In this document: piece by piece, positions 7,296 to 14,876 of the stretch | Layout of the letters: each line of letters starts with the position of its first letter | How positions within the stretch are numbered: the stretch's first letter is position 1 | Source of the DNA: an uncultured Acidimicrobiaceae bacterium | Lineage (GTDB): Bacteria; Actinomycetota; Acidimicrobiia; Acidimicrobiales; RAAP-2 | Direction: 5' to 3' | Length of the DNA: 17,548 nucleotides | NCBI GenBank assembly: GCA_937894805.1 | Contig: CALAYR010000146.1 | Span: 1-17,548 of the forward strand | Position numbers and translations under genes: made by a program | Notes under the pieces: model-generated | The model's database searches: none | Told to the model about the DNA's origin: nothing | The model's input: the letters and a program-made list of their open reading frames with translations, nothing else

Positions 7296-8249
7296 CTACG
7301 CCGGTCGCAGTACCGTAGCGGCCCGCCAGAGTGCGGTGTAGTTCTTGAAGGTGATTTCCTCGTTGACGTAGCCCGCGCTCAGTAGCTCGGCGTGATACGC
7401 CGGCAAGTTGTGCCAGGGAACACCCATGTCAACGTGGTGGGCCAGATGCCAGCCGGTATTGAACGGCACCAACCACGTGCGGGCCAACAGTGACTGCTTC
7501 ACGTTGTGGGTGGTCAGGCGACGGTCATCACTCCGCGACATGCCCCCGTGTTCGGCAATGGCCCGCAGTCGATTGAGGACGCGCCACTGGGTCATCCAGG
7601 GGAGCCACCAAAAGACGAGGTAGCTCCACCACCGTCCGGTGACAAGGGCGAGGCCGACGGCCATGACGAGTTGAGTGCCAAGGATGGCTGAGGCCAATGG
7701 TCGACTGGCCCGTTTGGTAAGAGCCTTGAGCAGAACGACGAAGTTCTTCCAACCGGAGATGCCGACGGCGTCACGGAGGAGTCGACGGCGTAGATCACGT
7801 GGCTCGCAGGGATAGCCCCGGTAAAAAGCGATGTCCGGTTCGTCGGGACCGAACTCTTCGCGGTGATGGGCAAAGTGACTGCGTCGATAGAGACCGATGG
7901 GCACGAAGGCGGGGTAGGCAACGAGCCACTTGCCGATCCAGTCGTTCGCCCACTTCTTGCGGAAGAGCAACTTGTGGGCCGCTTCGTGCATCAAGATGGC
8001 GAACCGCACGTGGATTGGTCCCATGGCCATGAAACAAATGATGCCCAGCAACCAGCCGCCGTGGGTGCCGAGGTAGGTGAGACCGAGCAGCCAGGTCCAG
8101 GCGAGCGTGACGGCCCGGACGTTACGCCACGTGGAAATTCGTCGGAATTCTGCGCGCAGTTCAGGGATGGCCACGCCGTTCACGAGGAGTCGCTCGCTCG
8201 GGAGAACCTCAGTCAGATCTTCGATTTGCGGAACGAGCGTGGTCAGCAC
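7296..8249 (-). CDS. Membrane fatty acid desaturase family protein
   Basis: This 317-aa integral membrane di-iron enzyme has three histidine boxes: HEAAH (88-92), HFAHH (125-129) and HLAHH (268-272), the pattern of the fatty acid desaturase/hydroxylase superfamily. Hydrophobic stretches flank the boxes (for example around 47-61, 66-79 and 190-215). It would introduce a double bond or hydroxyl group into an acyl chain or a related lipid such as a carotenoid; the substrate cannot be told. The GTG start is supported by TACGAT (8256-8261, complement) placed exactly six bases upstream, suggesting a leaderless mRNA. The gene is divergent from the cobalamin riboswitch and btu operon, and convergent with the ATPase gene. 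Confidence 0.88.
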   Translation of the reverse strand: MLTTLVPQIEDLTEVLPSERLLVNGVAIPELRAEFRRISTWRNVRAVTLAWTWLLGLTYLGTHGGWLLGIICFMAMGPIHVRFAILMHEAAHKLLFRKKWANDWIGKWLVAYPAFVPIGLYRRSHFAHHREEFGPDEPDIAFYRGYPCEPRDLRRRLLRDAVGISGWKNFVVLLKALTKRASRPLASAILGTQLVMAVGLALVTGRWWSYLVFWWLPWMTQWRVLNRLRAIAEHGGMSRSDDRRLTTHNVKQSLLARTWLVPFNTGWHLAHHVDMGVPWHNLPAYHAELLSAGYVNEEITFKNYTALWRAATVLRPA

Positions 8250-8255
8250 ACCGCC

Positions 8256-8261
8256 ATCGTA
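8256..8261 (-). promoter_or_regulatory. -10 box TACGAT for leaderless start of the desaturase gene
   Basis: On the minus strand TACGAT lies six bases before the GTG start at 8249, the same geometry as at three other genes here. A GTGACG on the minus strand at 8281-8286 could act as -35, with a somewhat long spacer. Confidence 0.45.
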
Positions 8262-8287
8262 GGACCCTCTGGCGGACCCCCGTCACC

Positions 8288-8420
8288 CGTAAGGAGAGGT
8301 GTATGGTGAAGACACCTCGCGGGAGCGAAGTCGGTGAGATTCCGACGCTGTCCCGCAACTGTGTGAACGAAGCAATTCGTTCGAGTCAGGTCGCCTGTCG
8401 CGAGGTTGTTGTGACAAAGC
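8288..8420 (+). ncRNA. Cobalamin (B12) riboswitch
   Basis: The leader contains the conserved B12-box core: GGGA, then CGGTGAGATTCCG (a GGTGxxAxTCC element at 8331-8343), then GTCCCGCAACTGT (8350-8362). GAGTCAGGTCGCCTGTCGC (8383-8401) matches the 3' end of the motif. GGTGT/ACACC at 8298-8315 forms an upstream stem. The element lies directly before a B12-type ABC importer, as expected for adenosylcobalamin or a related ligand repressing uptake genes. Exact ends are approximate. Confidence 0.93.
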
Positions 8421-8463
8421 TCTCGAGGCAAGAGCGGTCGCGCGGACAGCGTTCCGTCGGTCA

Positions 8464-8485
8464 ATTCCCCTCGACCGAAAGGAAT
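8464..8485 (+). promoter_or_regulatory. Possible RBS-sequestering hairpin of the B12 riboswitch
   Basis: The btuF ribosome binding site AAAGGAA (8478-8484) overlaps GGAAT (8481-8485), which can pair with ATTCC at 8464-8468. An alternative stem CGGTC (8458-8462) / GACCG (8473-8477) would leave the site free. I see no T-run after a stem here, so control of translation seems more likely than transcription termination. Confidence 0.4.
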
Positions 8486-8489
8486 GTAA

Positions 8490-9419
8490 ATGAAACTGTC
8501 CCTCCGAACCGCCACCGCAGTGGCCCTACTCGGCACGTCACTCACGTTTGCTGCCACGGCCGGTGCCGCCACGGCCAAGCCGTCGTGCGTTGTATCGATG
8601 TCGCCCACCGCGACCGAGACGCTGTACGCCATTGGTGCCGCGAGTCAGGTGAAGGCCGTCGACCGTGATTCGAACTATCCAGTCGGCAAGTTGCCAAAGA
8701 CTCGGATCGATGCCCTCAATCCCAGCGTGGAGGCCGTCTCGGGTGTCTGCCCCAAGGTCAAGGGCAAGACGGTGAAGCCGGACCTCGTCATTATTTCCTA
8801 TGACGCCAACAACATCAAGGCCAACCTGACGGCTCTGGGTATCACTGTGGTGGAGCAAAACGCCGCCGTTTCCCTCGCCGACGCGCAGGCGCAAATCCGC
8901 CAGCTCGGTACGTTGACGGGCCACGCCGCAACGGCCAATCAAGTGGCCATCGCTCTCGGGAAGCACGTCAATGATGCCGTCGCATCCGTTAAGGTCGCCG
9001 CTTCACGATTGAAGGTTCGCGCGTCGACAGTCTCGATCTACTACGAACTCGATCCGACTCTCTACTCCATTACGTCAGACACCTTTGTCGGTTCTCTACT
9101 CCACCAGATGGGTGTTACTAACATTGCCGACTCCGTGGCCCAACAGAGTGACTACGGCTACCCCCAACTCAGTCGCGAGTACGTGATCAGCGCGAGCCCG
9201 AAGGTGATCTTTCTCGCCGACACCAAGTGCTGCTCGATTAAGGCCAGCACGGTGGCGGCTAGAACCGGCTTTGCTTCAGTGGCGGCCGTGAAGTACAACC
9301 ACGTGATTGCCCTTGACGATGACGTCGCGTCCCGATGGGGACCACGACTCGGTCTCTTGACCGATCATTTGGCCCAGGCCATTAAGAACGCCTTGTCGCA
9401 GAAGCGTTGGACCAACTAA
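8490..9419 (+). CDS. btuF: Cobalamin ABC transporter substrate-binding protein
   Basis: This 309-aa exported protein has an N-terminal signal peptide (basic MKLSLR, hydrophobic stretch to about residue 24, and an AGA or ATA cleavage site around 26-29). The mature part starts with SMSPTATETLYAIGAASQVKAVD, the typical opening of BtuF/FecB-like helical-backbone binding proteins. It would capture vitamin B12 outside the membrane and hand it to the permease. The B12 riboswitch immediately upstream decides the substrate. There is no clear lipobox cysteine (C33 sits in TAKPSC), so membrane anchoring is unclear. The ATG start follows AAAGGAA by a normal distance. It is first in an operon with the permease (3-bp gap) and ATPase. 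Confidence 0.9.
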   Translation: MKLSLRTATAVALLGTSLTFAATAGAATAKPSCVVSMSPTATETLYAIGAASQVKAVDRDSNYPVGKLPKTRIDALNPSVEAVSGVCPKVKGKTVKPDLVIISYDANNIKANLTALGITVVEQNAAVSLADAQAQIRQLGTLTGHAATANQVAIALGKHVNDAVASVKVAASRLKVRASTVSIYYELDPTLYSITSDTFVGSLLHQMGVTNIADSVAQQSDYGYPQLSREYVISASPKVIFLADTKCCSIKASTVAARTGFASVAAVKYNHVIALDDDVASRWGPRLGLLTDHLAQAIKNALSQKRWTN

Positions 9420-9422
9420 TCC

Positions 9423-10448
9423 ATGCAGAGCTCCTCGACGCGTTCTCGAATCCTCACGGTGACCGCACTGGGCTTTTGCGCCCTGTTCGGCGCCATGGTG
9501 GTCGGGCTCGGCGTCGGTCCACTTTCTATGTCATGGAGTCACATCATTGGTGATGTCGCCTCGCACCTCGGTCTCGGCCACTCAACGTTGGATTCACTGC
9601 AGTCCACGGTGCTCTGGCAGCTCCGCGCCCCTCGTTTGGTCTTGGGCCTGCTGGCCGGCGCGATGTTGGCGGTGGCCGGTGGTACGTATCAGGGCGTGTT
9701 TCGAAATCCCTTGGCCGACCCCTACCTGCTCGGCGTGGCGGCCGGAGCCGGTCTCGGCGCCACCGTGGCCATTGTGCAGATCGGCGACGGCCTCTCCACC
9801 CCGGCCTGGACGCCGTGGTTGGCCTTCGCCGGTGCCCTCATTGCCGTCAGCTTGACGTGGGCCGTGGGTGGCCGGGGAACGAGTGCCAGTTTGGTGCTGG
9901 CCGGAGTTGCAATCTCATCGCTCTTAACCAGCGCGCAGACCTTCGTCCAACAGTCGTCCCACAGTTCAATTGCTCGCGTCTACATCTGGCTCCTGGGCTC
10001 CCTCGGCGGTGCCTCGTGGCACAGCGTTTGGATGACCTTGCCCTACGTGATTGTCTGCATCATTATCTGCGTGGCCGCGGCCGGAGCTTTGGACGTCATG
10101 AGCGTTGGCGACGTTGAATCACGCAGTCTCGGCCTGCCCGTTGAGCGGGTCCGTTTAGTCGTTGTGGCGGCCGCTTCGCTCGGCACCGCGGCCGTGGTCT
10201 CTTCCGTGGGCCTCATTGGGTTCGTTGGCATCATCGTGCCTCACTTCGTACGACTGCTCGTGGGTTCGAGCTACCGCCACATCCTGCCGCTCTCGGCACT
10301 CATTGGCGCCACGTTCTTGGTCCTCACCGACACCGTGGCGCGCACGGTCGTCTCGCCTTCGGAACTTCCGCTTGGCGTTATCACCGCCCTCATTGGCGCG
10401 CCAATGTTTGTCCTCTTGCTTCGAGCGCGACGGGAGTCGCTCACATGA
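9423..10448 (+). CDS. btuC: Cobalamin ABC transporter permease
   Basis: This 341-aa polytopic protein of the FecCD/BtuC permease family has about ten hydrophobic segments. Family motifs include LWQLRAPRLVLGLLAGAMLAV, FRNPLADPYLLGVAAGAGLGA and GFVGIIVPHFVRLLVG, the last being the cytoplasmic coupling region that contacts the ATPase. LPLGVITALIGAPMFVLLL closes the protein, as in BtuC. It forms the transmembrane channel of the importer. It starts 3 bp after btuF, and its TGA overlaps the btuD start as ATGA, so it is co-translated with its partner. The B12 specificity is taken from the riboswitch; iron-siderophore permeases look very similar. Confidence 0.92.
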   Translation: MQSSSTRSRILTVTALGFCALFGAMVVGLGVGPLSMSWSHIIGDVASHLGLGHSTLDSLQSTVLWQLRAPRLVLGLLAGAMLAVAGGTYQGVFRNPLADPYLLGVAAGAGLGATVAIVQIGDGLSTPAWTPWLAFAGALIAVSLTWAVGGRGTSASLVLAGVAISSLLTSAQTFVQQSSHSSIARVYIWLLGSLGGASWHSVWMTLPYVIVCIIICVAAAGALDVMSVGDVESRSLGLPVERVRLVVVAAASLGTAAVVSSVGLIGFVGIIVPHFVRLLVGSSYRHILPLSALIGATFLVLTDTVARTVVSPSELPLGVITALIGAPMFVLLLRARRESLT

Positions 10449-11248
10449 GTGCCGTCGACGTCCGCCACGTCAGCGTGGATATCGGCGACGCGCAGTTAGT
10501 TCGTGACGTCACGCTGAACTTTGCGGCGGGGCAGTGGCACACCATTGTTGGTCCCAACGGTGCCGGCAAGACGACGCTCGTTGAAACTATTGCCGGTGTC
10601 CGCCAGCCCACCCGCGGCGCCGTCGAGGTGTCGGGAATGTCCATCCATGCGGCCTCTGAAAGGCTGCGCGCCCAGACCGTGGCCTTCGTACCGCAGCACC
10701 CCATCGTGCCGGCCGGCATGAAGGTTCGTGACTACGTGGGTCTCGGTCGCACGGCCTACCGCTCACTCTTGCGCGGTCCCTCGACTCGCGATCACGAAAT
10801 CGTGAGTGAAGTGCTGAACCGGCTCGACATTGAACGCTTCGCTGACCGCGACGTGGCGACGTTGTCCGGTGGTGAGCGCCAACGCATGGTCTTGGCTCGG
10901 GCCCTGGCCCAACACACCATGGTCGTGGTGCTCGATGAACCAATTACCGGCCTGGACATTCGCCACCAGGTTGATCTGCTCGAAGTGCTTCGCCGTGAAG
11001 TTGAAGAGTGTGGTCTCACCGTAATTGCCACGCTGCACGATTTGACGTTGGCCGCACAGTTCGCCGATCGATTAGTCCTCCTCGCCGACGGCCAGGTGCG
11101 AGCCGAAGGCACGCCGCACGACGTGCTGCGCACTGTCGAGTTGGCCGATTGTTACGGCGTGGCTCTCCAGGTCGTCAACGTTGGGGGGAGTGATGTCGTG
11201 GTGCCGGTAACGGCGATACGGCAAGGAAACGTTCCGACTTTCTCGTAG
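10445..11248 (+). CDS. btuD: Cobalamin ABC transporter ATP-binding protein
   Basis: This 267-aa cytoplasmic ATPase powers the importer. Visible motifs are Walker A GPNGAGKTT (36-44), signature LSGGERQR (140-147), Walker B VVVLDEP with D164/E165, D-loop TGLD, and the switch histidine in TLHD (H198). Length and motif order are normal for the BtuD/FecE class. The ATG overlaps the btuC stop (ATGA). Pyruvate kinase follows after only 27 bp, with its own ribosome binding site and no terminator in between, so some read-through transcription is likely. Confidence 0.93.
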   Translation: MSAVDVRHVSVDIGDAQLVRDVTLNFAAGQWHTIVGPNGAGKTTLVETIAGVRQPTRGAVEVSGMSIHAASERLRAQTVAFVPQHPIVPAGMKVRDYVGLGRTAYRSLLRGPSTRDHEIVSEVLNRLDIERFADRDVATLSGGERQRMVLARALAQHTMVVVLDEPITGLDIRHQVDLLEVLRREVEECGLTVIATLHDLTLAAQFADRLVLLADGQVRAEGTPHDVLRTVELADCYGVALQVVNVGGSDVVVPVTAIRQGNVPTFS

Positions 11249-11275
11249 GCTGGAGAAAAGAATGGAAGGAATCCA

Positions 11276-12694
11276 GTGCGCCGCACCAAGATTGTCGCCA
11301 CCGTTGGCCCCGCATCAGAGTCTGACGAGGTCATTACGGCCCTCGTAGCGGCCGGCGTCGATGTCCTTCGCTTAAGTTTTGCTCACGGCGATCTGCCTTC
11401 TTGCATTGATCGCCTCCGTCGCGTCCGCGCCCTGGCTCCCGACTTGGCCATCATGGTGGACATCCCCGGGCCGAAGATTCGCGCCGGTTCATTTGGCACA
11501 TCGCCCGTCACCTTGGAACTCGGTAGTTCGTTGATCCTCGAAGAGGGTTTCGGGGAAACCTCAACGGCCAGTCGCATTGTGGTCGAGCGCGACGACGTTA
11601 TTAACAAGCTGTCTGTCGGGGACTACGTCCACATTGGTGACGGTGGCACGTCGCTGGAAGTCACCCAGGCCGGAACCGTAGCCACGGCCGTCGTGATTTC
11701 GGGTGGCGCCGTGATGGGCAAACCCGGACTTTCTCTCCCGAGCTCCTTGATGCACGATCAGCTCCCCACGGCCGATGACCGTGAGCGCATTGAGGCTCTC
11801 CGTTCTGAGCGGTTTGAAATCCTCGCCGTTTCCTTCGTCCGATCACGGGCCGACGTGGCCGCGGTCCGCGAGGCGTTACAGCGTGACGACGTGATGATTA
11901 TGTCCAAGGTCGAAACGGCCGAAGCCGTTGACGCCCTAATTGAAATCGTCGAAGAGTCCGACGCTCTTATGGTGGCCCGCGGTGACCTCGGTGTGCGTAT
12001 GCCTATTGAGGACGTGCCGCACCTCCAGAAGCGGATCGTCAAGGAGGGCATCCGTTTTGCCCGTCCCGTCGTTGTCGCCACCCAGATGCTCGAGTCGATG
12101 ACTCACGCCCAGGTACCGACGCGGGCCGAAGTGACCGACGTCGCTAACGCCGTGCTCGACGGGGCCAGTGCCGTGATGCTGAGCGCCGAGACGGCCATTG
12201 GGAATGATCCCGTGGCGGTCGTGACGACCATGGACCGCATCATTCAGCGGGCCGAAGCGGGCTTTGACTATCAGAAGTGGGGATCCTCACTCGGTGTTCA
12301 AGAAGTGTCGGGCACCCGCAGTGAAGCGATACGTATTACGGCGGCCATGACAGGTGCCGCGTGGCGTGCCGCGATGGAAGAAGAGGCGGCCGCAATCATT
12401 GCCTGCACGCGCTCTGGTATGACGGCACGAGCTATCTCACGTTTTCGTCCCCCGATGCCGATTTTGGCCATTACTCCGAGCCACTTCACGGCCCGACAAC
12501 TGAAGTCCAGTTGGGGCGTGAACGACGTGCTCGTCTCATCCTCGACCGACATCGATGAACTGGTCCACCAGGGCATCGAACACCTCCGGGCCGACGGCAC
12601 CGTCTCGTCCGGTGACTACGTCGTCGTGATGGCCGGCTCGGATGACGGTGGACTGTCGACCACCGACACTGTCCGGATGGTCGCTGTTAAGTAG
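11276..12694 (+). CDS. pyk: Pyruvate kinase
   Basis: This 472-aa glycolytic enzyme converts phosphoenolpyruvate and ADP to pyruvate and ATP. It opens with RRTKIVATVGPAS, the standard N-terminus. Active-site elements include the catalytic lysine K211 in IMSKVETAEA with E213, the metal-site VARGDLG (D237), and ATQMLESM followed by PTRAEVTDVANAV. A full C-terminal allosteric domain is present (to SSGDYVVVMAGS). The GTG start at 11276 is supported by GGAAGGA just upstream, and the protein aligns from its first residues with the family. It sits right behind btuD, a link with no obvious functional meaning. A series of small hairpins follows the stop codon. Confidence 0.96.
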   Translation: MRRTKIVATVGPASESDEVITALVAAGVDVLRLSFAHGDLPSCIDRLRRVRALAPDLAIMVDIPGPKIRAGSFGTSPVTLELGSSLILEEGFGETSTASRIVVERDDVINKLSVGDYVHIGDGGTSLEVTQAGTVATAVVISGGAVMGKPGLSLPSSLMHDQLPTADDRERIEALRSERFEILAVSFVRSRADVAAVREALQRDDVMIMSKVETAEAVDALIEIVEESDALMVARGDLGVRMPIEDVPHLQKRIVKEGIRFARPVVVATQMLESMTHAQVPTRAEVTDVANAVLDGASAVMLSAETAIGNDPVAVVTTMDRIIQRAEAGFDYQKWGSSLGVQEVSGTRSEAIRITAAMTGAAWRAAMEEEAAAIIACTRSGMTARAISRFRPPMPILAITPSHFTARQLKSSWGVNDVLVSSSTDIDELVHQGIEHLRADGTVSSGDYVVVMAGSDDGGLSTTDTVRMVAVK

Positions 12695-12747
12695 GGCGTC
12701 AGCCCGAAAAAAATGGCCGACATGGCCATTTCTAAGGATTTCTTAGA
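12694..12747 (+). promoter_or_regulatory. Three consecutive small hairpins after pyk
   Basis: The three stems are GGGC-GTCA-GCCC (12694-12705), AAATGGCC-GACAT-GGCCATTT (12711-12731) and TCTAAG-GATTT-CTTAGA (12731-12747). The middle one has an A-run on its left, so on the minus strand it reads as hairpin plus T-run, like an intrinsic terminator. On the plus strand there is only a weak T-stretch. It may serve as a pyk 3' end or as a leader element of the following permease gene. Confidence 0.5.
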
Positions 12748-12840
12748 CAATCCGCGGAACTTCACCTTCCGTTCACTAGTTTCGTGCCTAGTTTGCAACG
12801 CGCAAACACGACTTATCAACGAAACCTGCGGGGGAAACAT

Positions 12841-14247
12841 ATGTCTGATATTGAATTTCGCGAAGGCGAATACGGCGAGAAGCTTCTCGCCGTTGAGCCT
12901 GGCGGAGTAGAAGCTATTCCTGAGGCGGACCGCCACGGCAAGCCGTGGAACCTGTTCGCTGTATGGACCAGTCCCAACCTAGAGTTCGCCACGATTTACG
13001 TGGGTGCCCTCGGTGTCTTCTTCGGCTTGAGCTTTACGCAAGCCGTCCTTGGTGCGATCCTCGGTAACGCTCTGGGCGCCCTGGGTTCATACTTCTTGAC
13101 CCAAGACGGTCCGAAGTATGGCGTTCCACAGATGGTGGTTAGCCGTTCGGCCTTCGGTAAGGTCGGCAACATTTTGCCTTCCATCGCCAATGCCGGTGCT
13201 GCCGGAATCGGTTGGTTCGCAGTGAACTCCGTATCGGGTGCATTCGCGCTCGCCACGTTGACTCACTGGAGCAACTTGGTCTGCCTCTCGATTGTTGCAA
13301 TCGTTCAGGTGGCTATTGCCTTCATCGGACACAACTTGGTTCAAACGGTTGAGAAGTACCTCATGCCGTACCTCATTGTTGTCTTCGGTATTTCGGCGAT
13401 CATCGTCTTCACCAAGCCTTCTGTGGCATCACCCGAAAGCTGGCACCTCCCCGGAGCGTTCTTCCTCTACGTCGGTGCCGTTTACGGTTACTCGGCTGGT
13501 TGGAACCCCTTCTCCTCGGACTACAGCCGTTACATGCCTTCGAACACCGACACCAAGGCTGCAGGTCGGTTCGCCGCTCTGGGTCTTCTGGTGGCTCCTT
13601 CGATTCTTGAAATCGTTGGCATCGCCGCAGTGAACGCTGGTATGCACTCCTACGGTGCCAACAGCAACCCTGTTGGTGACTTCACGAACTTCCTGCCAGG
13701 TTGGTTGGGCAAGCTCGTGTTGCTGGGCATCGTTATTGGTTCCATCTGCGCCAACGTCTTGAACGTCTACTCGGGTTCAATGTCGTTCTTGGCTATGGGT
13801 ATCAAGCTCAAGTCGCACCACCTCCGCGCCGTCACCGCCGTCGTTTTTGGTATCGGTGGCTTCGCCTTGGCGCACTGGGCAATGGGCAACCCAGCGAACA
13901 ACTTGGAGAACTTCCTCCTCGTGATGTCGTACTGGATTGGACCATGGCTTGGTGTTGTCGCCGCTGACAAGTTGATCCGTCGCGGTCGTTCAGTGAAGCA
14001 CTTGCTCTTCGTGAGCCGTGAGAACTTCGCTGGCCCATTGGCGTTCGTAGTCAGCGTTGCCGTTTCGATGTACTACTTCTCTAACCAGACTTGGTACACC
14101 GGCGCGTACGTCAAGACGCACCCACACATCGGTGACATCGGCTTTGCCGTTGGCTTCGTAGTGGCGTTCGTTATTTACTACCTGCTCTTCCCAGTCGGCG
14201 CGCGCCACGAGCGTGCGAGCCAGGCTGCAGTAGAGGCTCAGCAGTAA
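12841..14247 (+). CDS. NCS1-family permease (purine-cytosine permease-like)
   Basis: This 468-aa membrane transporter has about twelve hydrophobic segments and resembles the nucleobase-cation symporter-1 family (cytosine, purines, hydantoins, thiamine-type substrates). Typical features are the amphipathic N-terminus ending in NLFAVWTSPNLEFATI before the first helix, the conserved FGKVGNILPSIANAGAAGIGWFAVN segment, and the NPFSSDYSRYMP motif characteristic of the cytosine-permease branch. It imports a nucleobase or related compound with a cation; the substrate is not decided by sequence. The ATG at 12841 is chosen because the GGGGGA purine run lies just upstream and the longer frame adds a non-family stretch. 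It forms its own unit, with hairpins before it and a strong terminator after it. Confidence 0.9.
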   Translation: MSDIEFREGEYGEKLLAVEPGGVEAIPEADRHGKPWNLFAVWTSPNLEFATIYVGALGVFFGLSFTQAVLGAILGNALGALGSYFLTQDGPKYGVPQMVVSRSAFGKVGNILPSIANAGAAGIGWFAVNSVSGAFALATLTHWSNLVCLSIVAIVQVAIAFIGHNLVQTVEKYLMPYLIVVFGISAIIVFTKPSVASPESWHLPGAFFLYVGAVYGYSAGWNPFSSDYSRYMPSNTDTKAAGRFAALGLLVAPSILEIVGIAAVNAGMHSYGANSNPVGDFTNFLPGWLGKLVLLGIVIGSICANVLNVYSGSMSFLAMGIKLKSHHLRAVTAVVFGIGGFALAHWAMGNPANNLENFLLVMSYWIGPWLGVVAADKLIRRGRSVKHLLFVSRENFAGPLAFVVSVAVSMYYFSNQTWYTGAYVKTHPHIGDIGFAVGFVVAFVIYYLLFPVGARHERASQAAVEAQQ

Positions 14248-14259
14248 GTACTGCATTTA

Positions 14260-14293
14260 AAAACGCCCGGGCACTTCGGTGCCCGGGCGTTTT
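14260..14293. terminator. Strong intrinsic terminator with UUCG tetraloop
   Basis: A perfect 15-bp stem (arms 14260-14274 and 14279-14293) encloses a C(TTCG)G tetraloop. The GC-rich part is GCCCGGGCAC, flanked by A-run and T-run, so it can stop transcription in both directions. It lies 12 bp after the permease stop. Confidence 0.95.
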
Positions 14294-14360
14294 GCAATTC
14301 TGGGGAGTGAAGCACACAGGGACGCAGCATGTTTCTGAAATCTCGGTAATAATTTTCTTT

Positions 14361-14651
14361 GTGAGCACTTTGTCTATTACAGAAGCCCGAGCACGGCTTT
14401 CTACGCTGGTTAATGCAGCGAATTCAACGCACGAGCGATTCGAGATCACCGATGACGGTCGTCGCGTTGCAGTGTTACTGGGTGTTGACGATTACGACTC
14501 CCTGATTGCAACGTTGGATGTCCTATCGGATCCACGGGCGCTTTCGGATCACCGTGTCGGTGCCGAACAAGCAATGCGTGGCGACGTCTTGGAGTTAGAG
14601 AGCCTTCATAACTTGATGCGCGAGGCCGGTCGAGCCGTTGGACCTTGCTAA
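14361..14651 (+). CDS. Phd/YefM-family antitoxin, no toxin partner seen
   Basis: This 96-aa protein (from GTG 14361) begins MSTLSITEARARLSTLVNAA and continues ERFEITDDGRRVAVLLGVDDYDSL. That is the N-terminal DNA-binding and dimerisation pattern of Phd/YefM antitoxins, in which SITEAR is the hallmark. Such proteins repress their own operon and neutralise a RelE- or Doc/PIN-type toxin with their C-terminus. An in-frame start further up (14292) lies inside the terminator and adds unrelated residues, so it is rejected. TAATTT (14350-14355) lies five bases before the GTG, and there is no Shine-Dalgarno site, so the transcript may be leaderless. No toxin gene follows: the next feature is a tRNA on the other strand. 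Confidence 0.75.
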   Translation: MSTLSITEARARLSTLVNAANSTHERFEITDDGRRVAVLLGVDDYDSLIATLDVLSDPRALSDHRVGAEQAMRGDVLELESLHNLMREAGRAVGPC

Positions 14652-14733
14652 TCACGTCGACTGAGTTGCCAATTGGCACTTCGCCTATCGACCATAAGTT
14701 CCGGCATTGAGGCGGCGGGGCACCTCGGCCCAA

Positions 14734-14809
14734 TGGTGCGGGTGGAGGGATTCGAACCCCCGACACCTGGTTCCGGAAACCAGTGCTCTATCCCCTGAGC
14801 TACACCCGC
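14734..14809 (-). tRNA. tRNA-Arg (anticodon CCG), CCA encoded
   Basis: On the minus strand the acceptor arm GCGGGTG (14803-14809) pairs with CACCCGC (14738-14744). The D arm GCTC/GAGC, the anticodon stem CTGGT/ACCAG with loop TTCCGGA (anticodon CCG, reading CGG), and a T arm with GGTTCGAATCC are all present. A discriminator A and encoded CCA occupy 14734-14737. In actinobacteria a tRNA-Arg is often found near argS-lysA; here it is next to lysA, and argS is absent. Confidence 0.97.
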
Positions 14810-14864
14810 TAGGGATACATCAGCGTAGTTGGCGATTGGTCATCATTTGAAAGTACAACTCTCC

Positions 14865-14870
14865 TAGGCT
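14865..14870 (+). promoter_or_regulatory. -10 box TAGGCT for leaderless lysA
   Basis: TAGGCT is followed by exactly six bases and the ATG at 14877, so the predicted transcript starts at the start codon. No ribosome binding site is present. I find no well-spaced -35 box. Confidence 0.5.
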
Positions 14871-14876
14871 CGACCC

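Noticed and set aside
14292..14360. Longer antitoxin start at ATG-like codon 14292
   Set aside because: It begins inside the terminator stem and adds residues outside the family's usual SITEAR-type N-terminus.
14733..14798. Short plus-strand reading frame MVRVEGFEPPTPGSGNQCSIP
   Set aside because: This is the well-known spurious frame made by reading across a tRNA gene on its opposite strand; the tRNA-Arg explains it fully.
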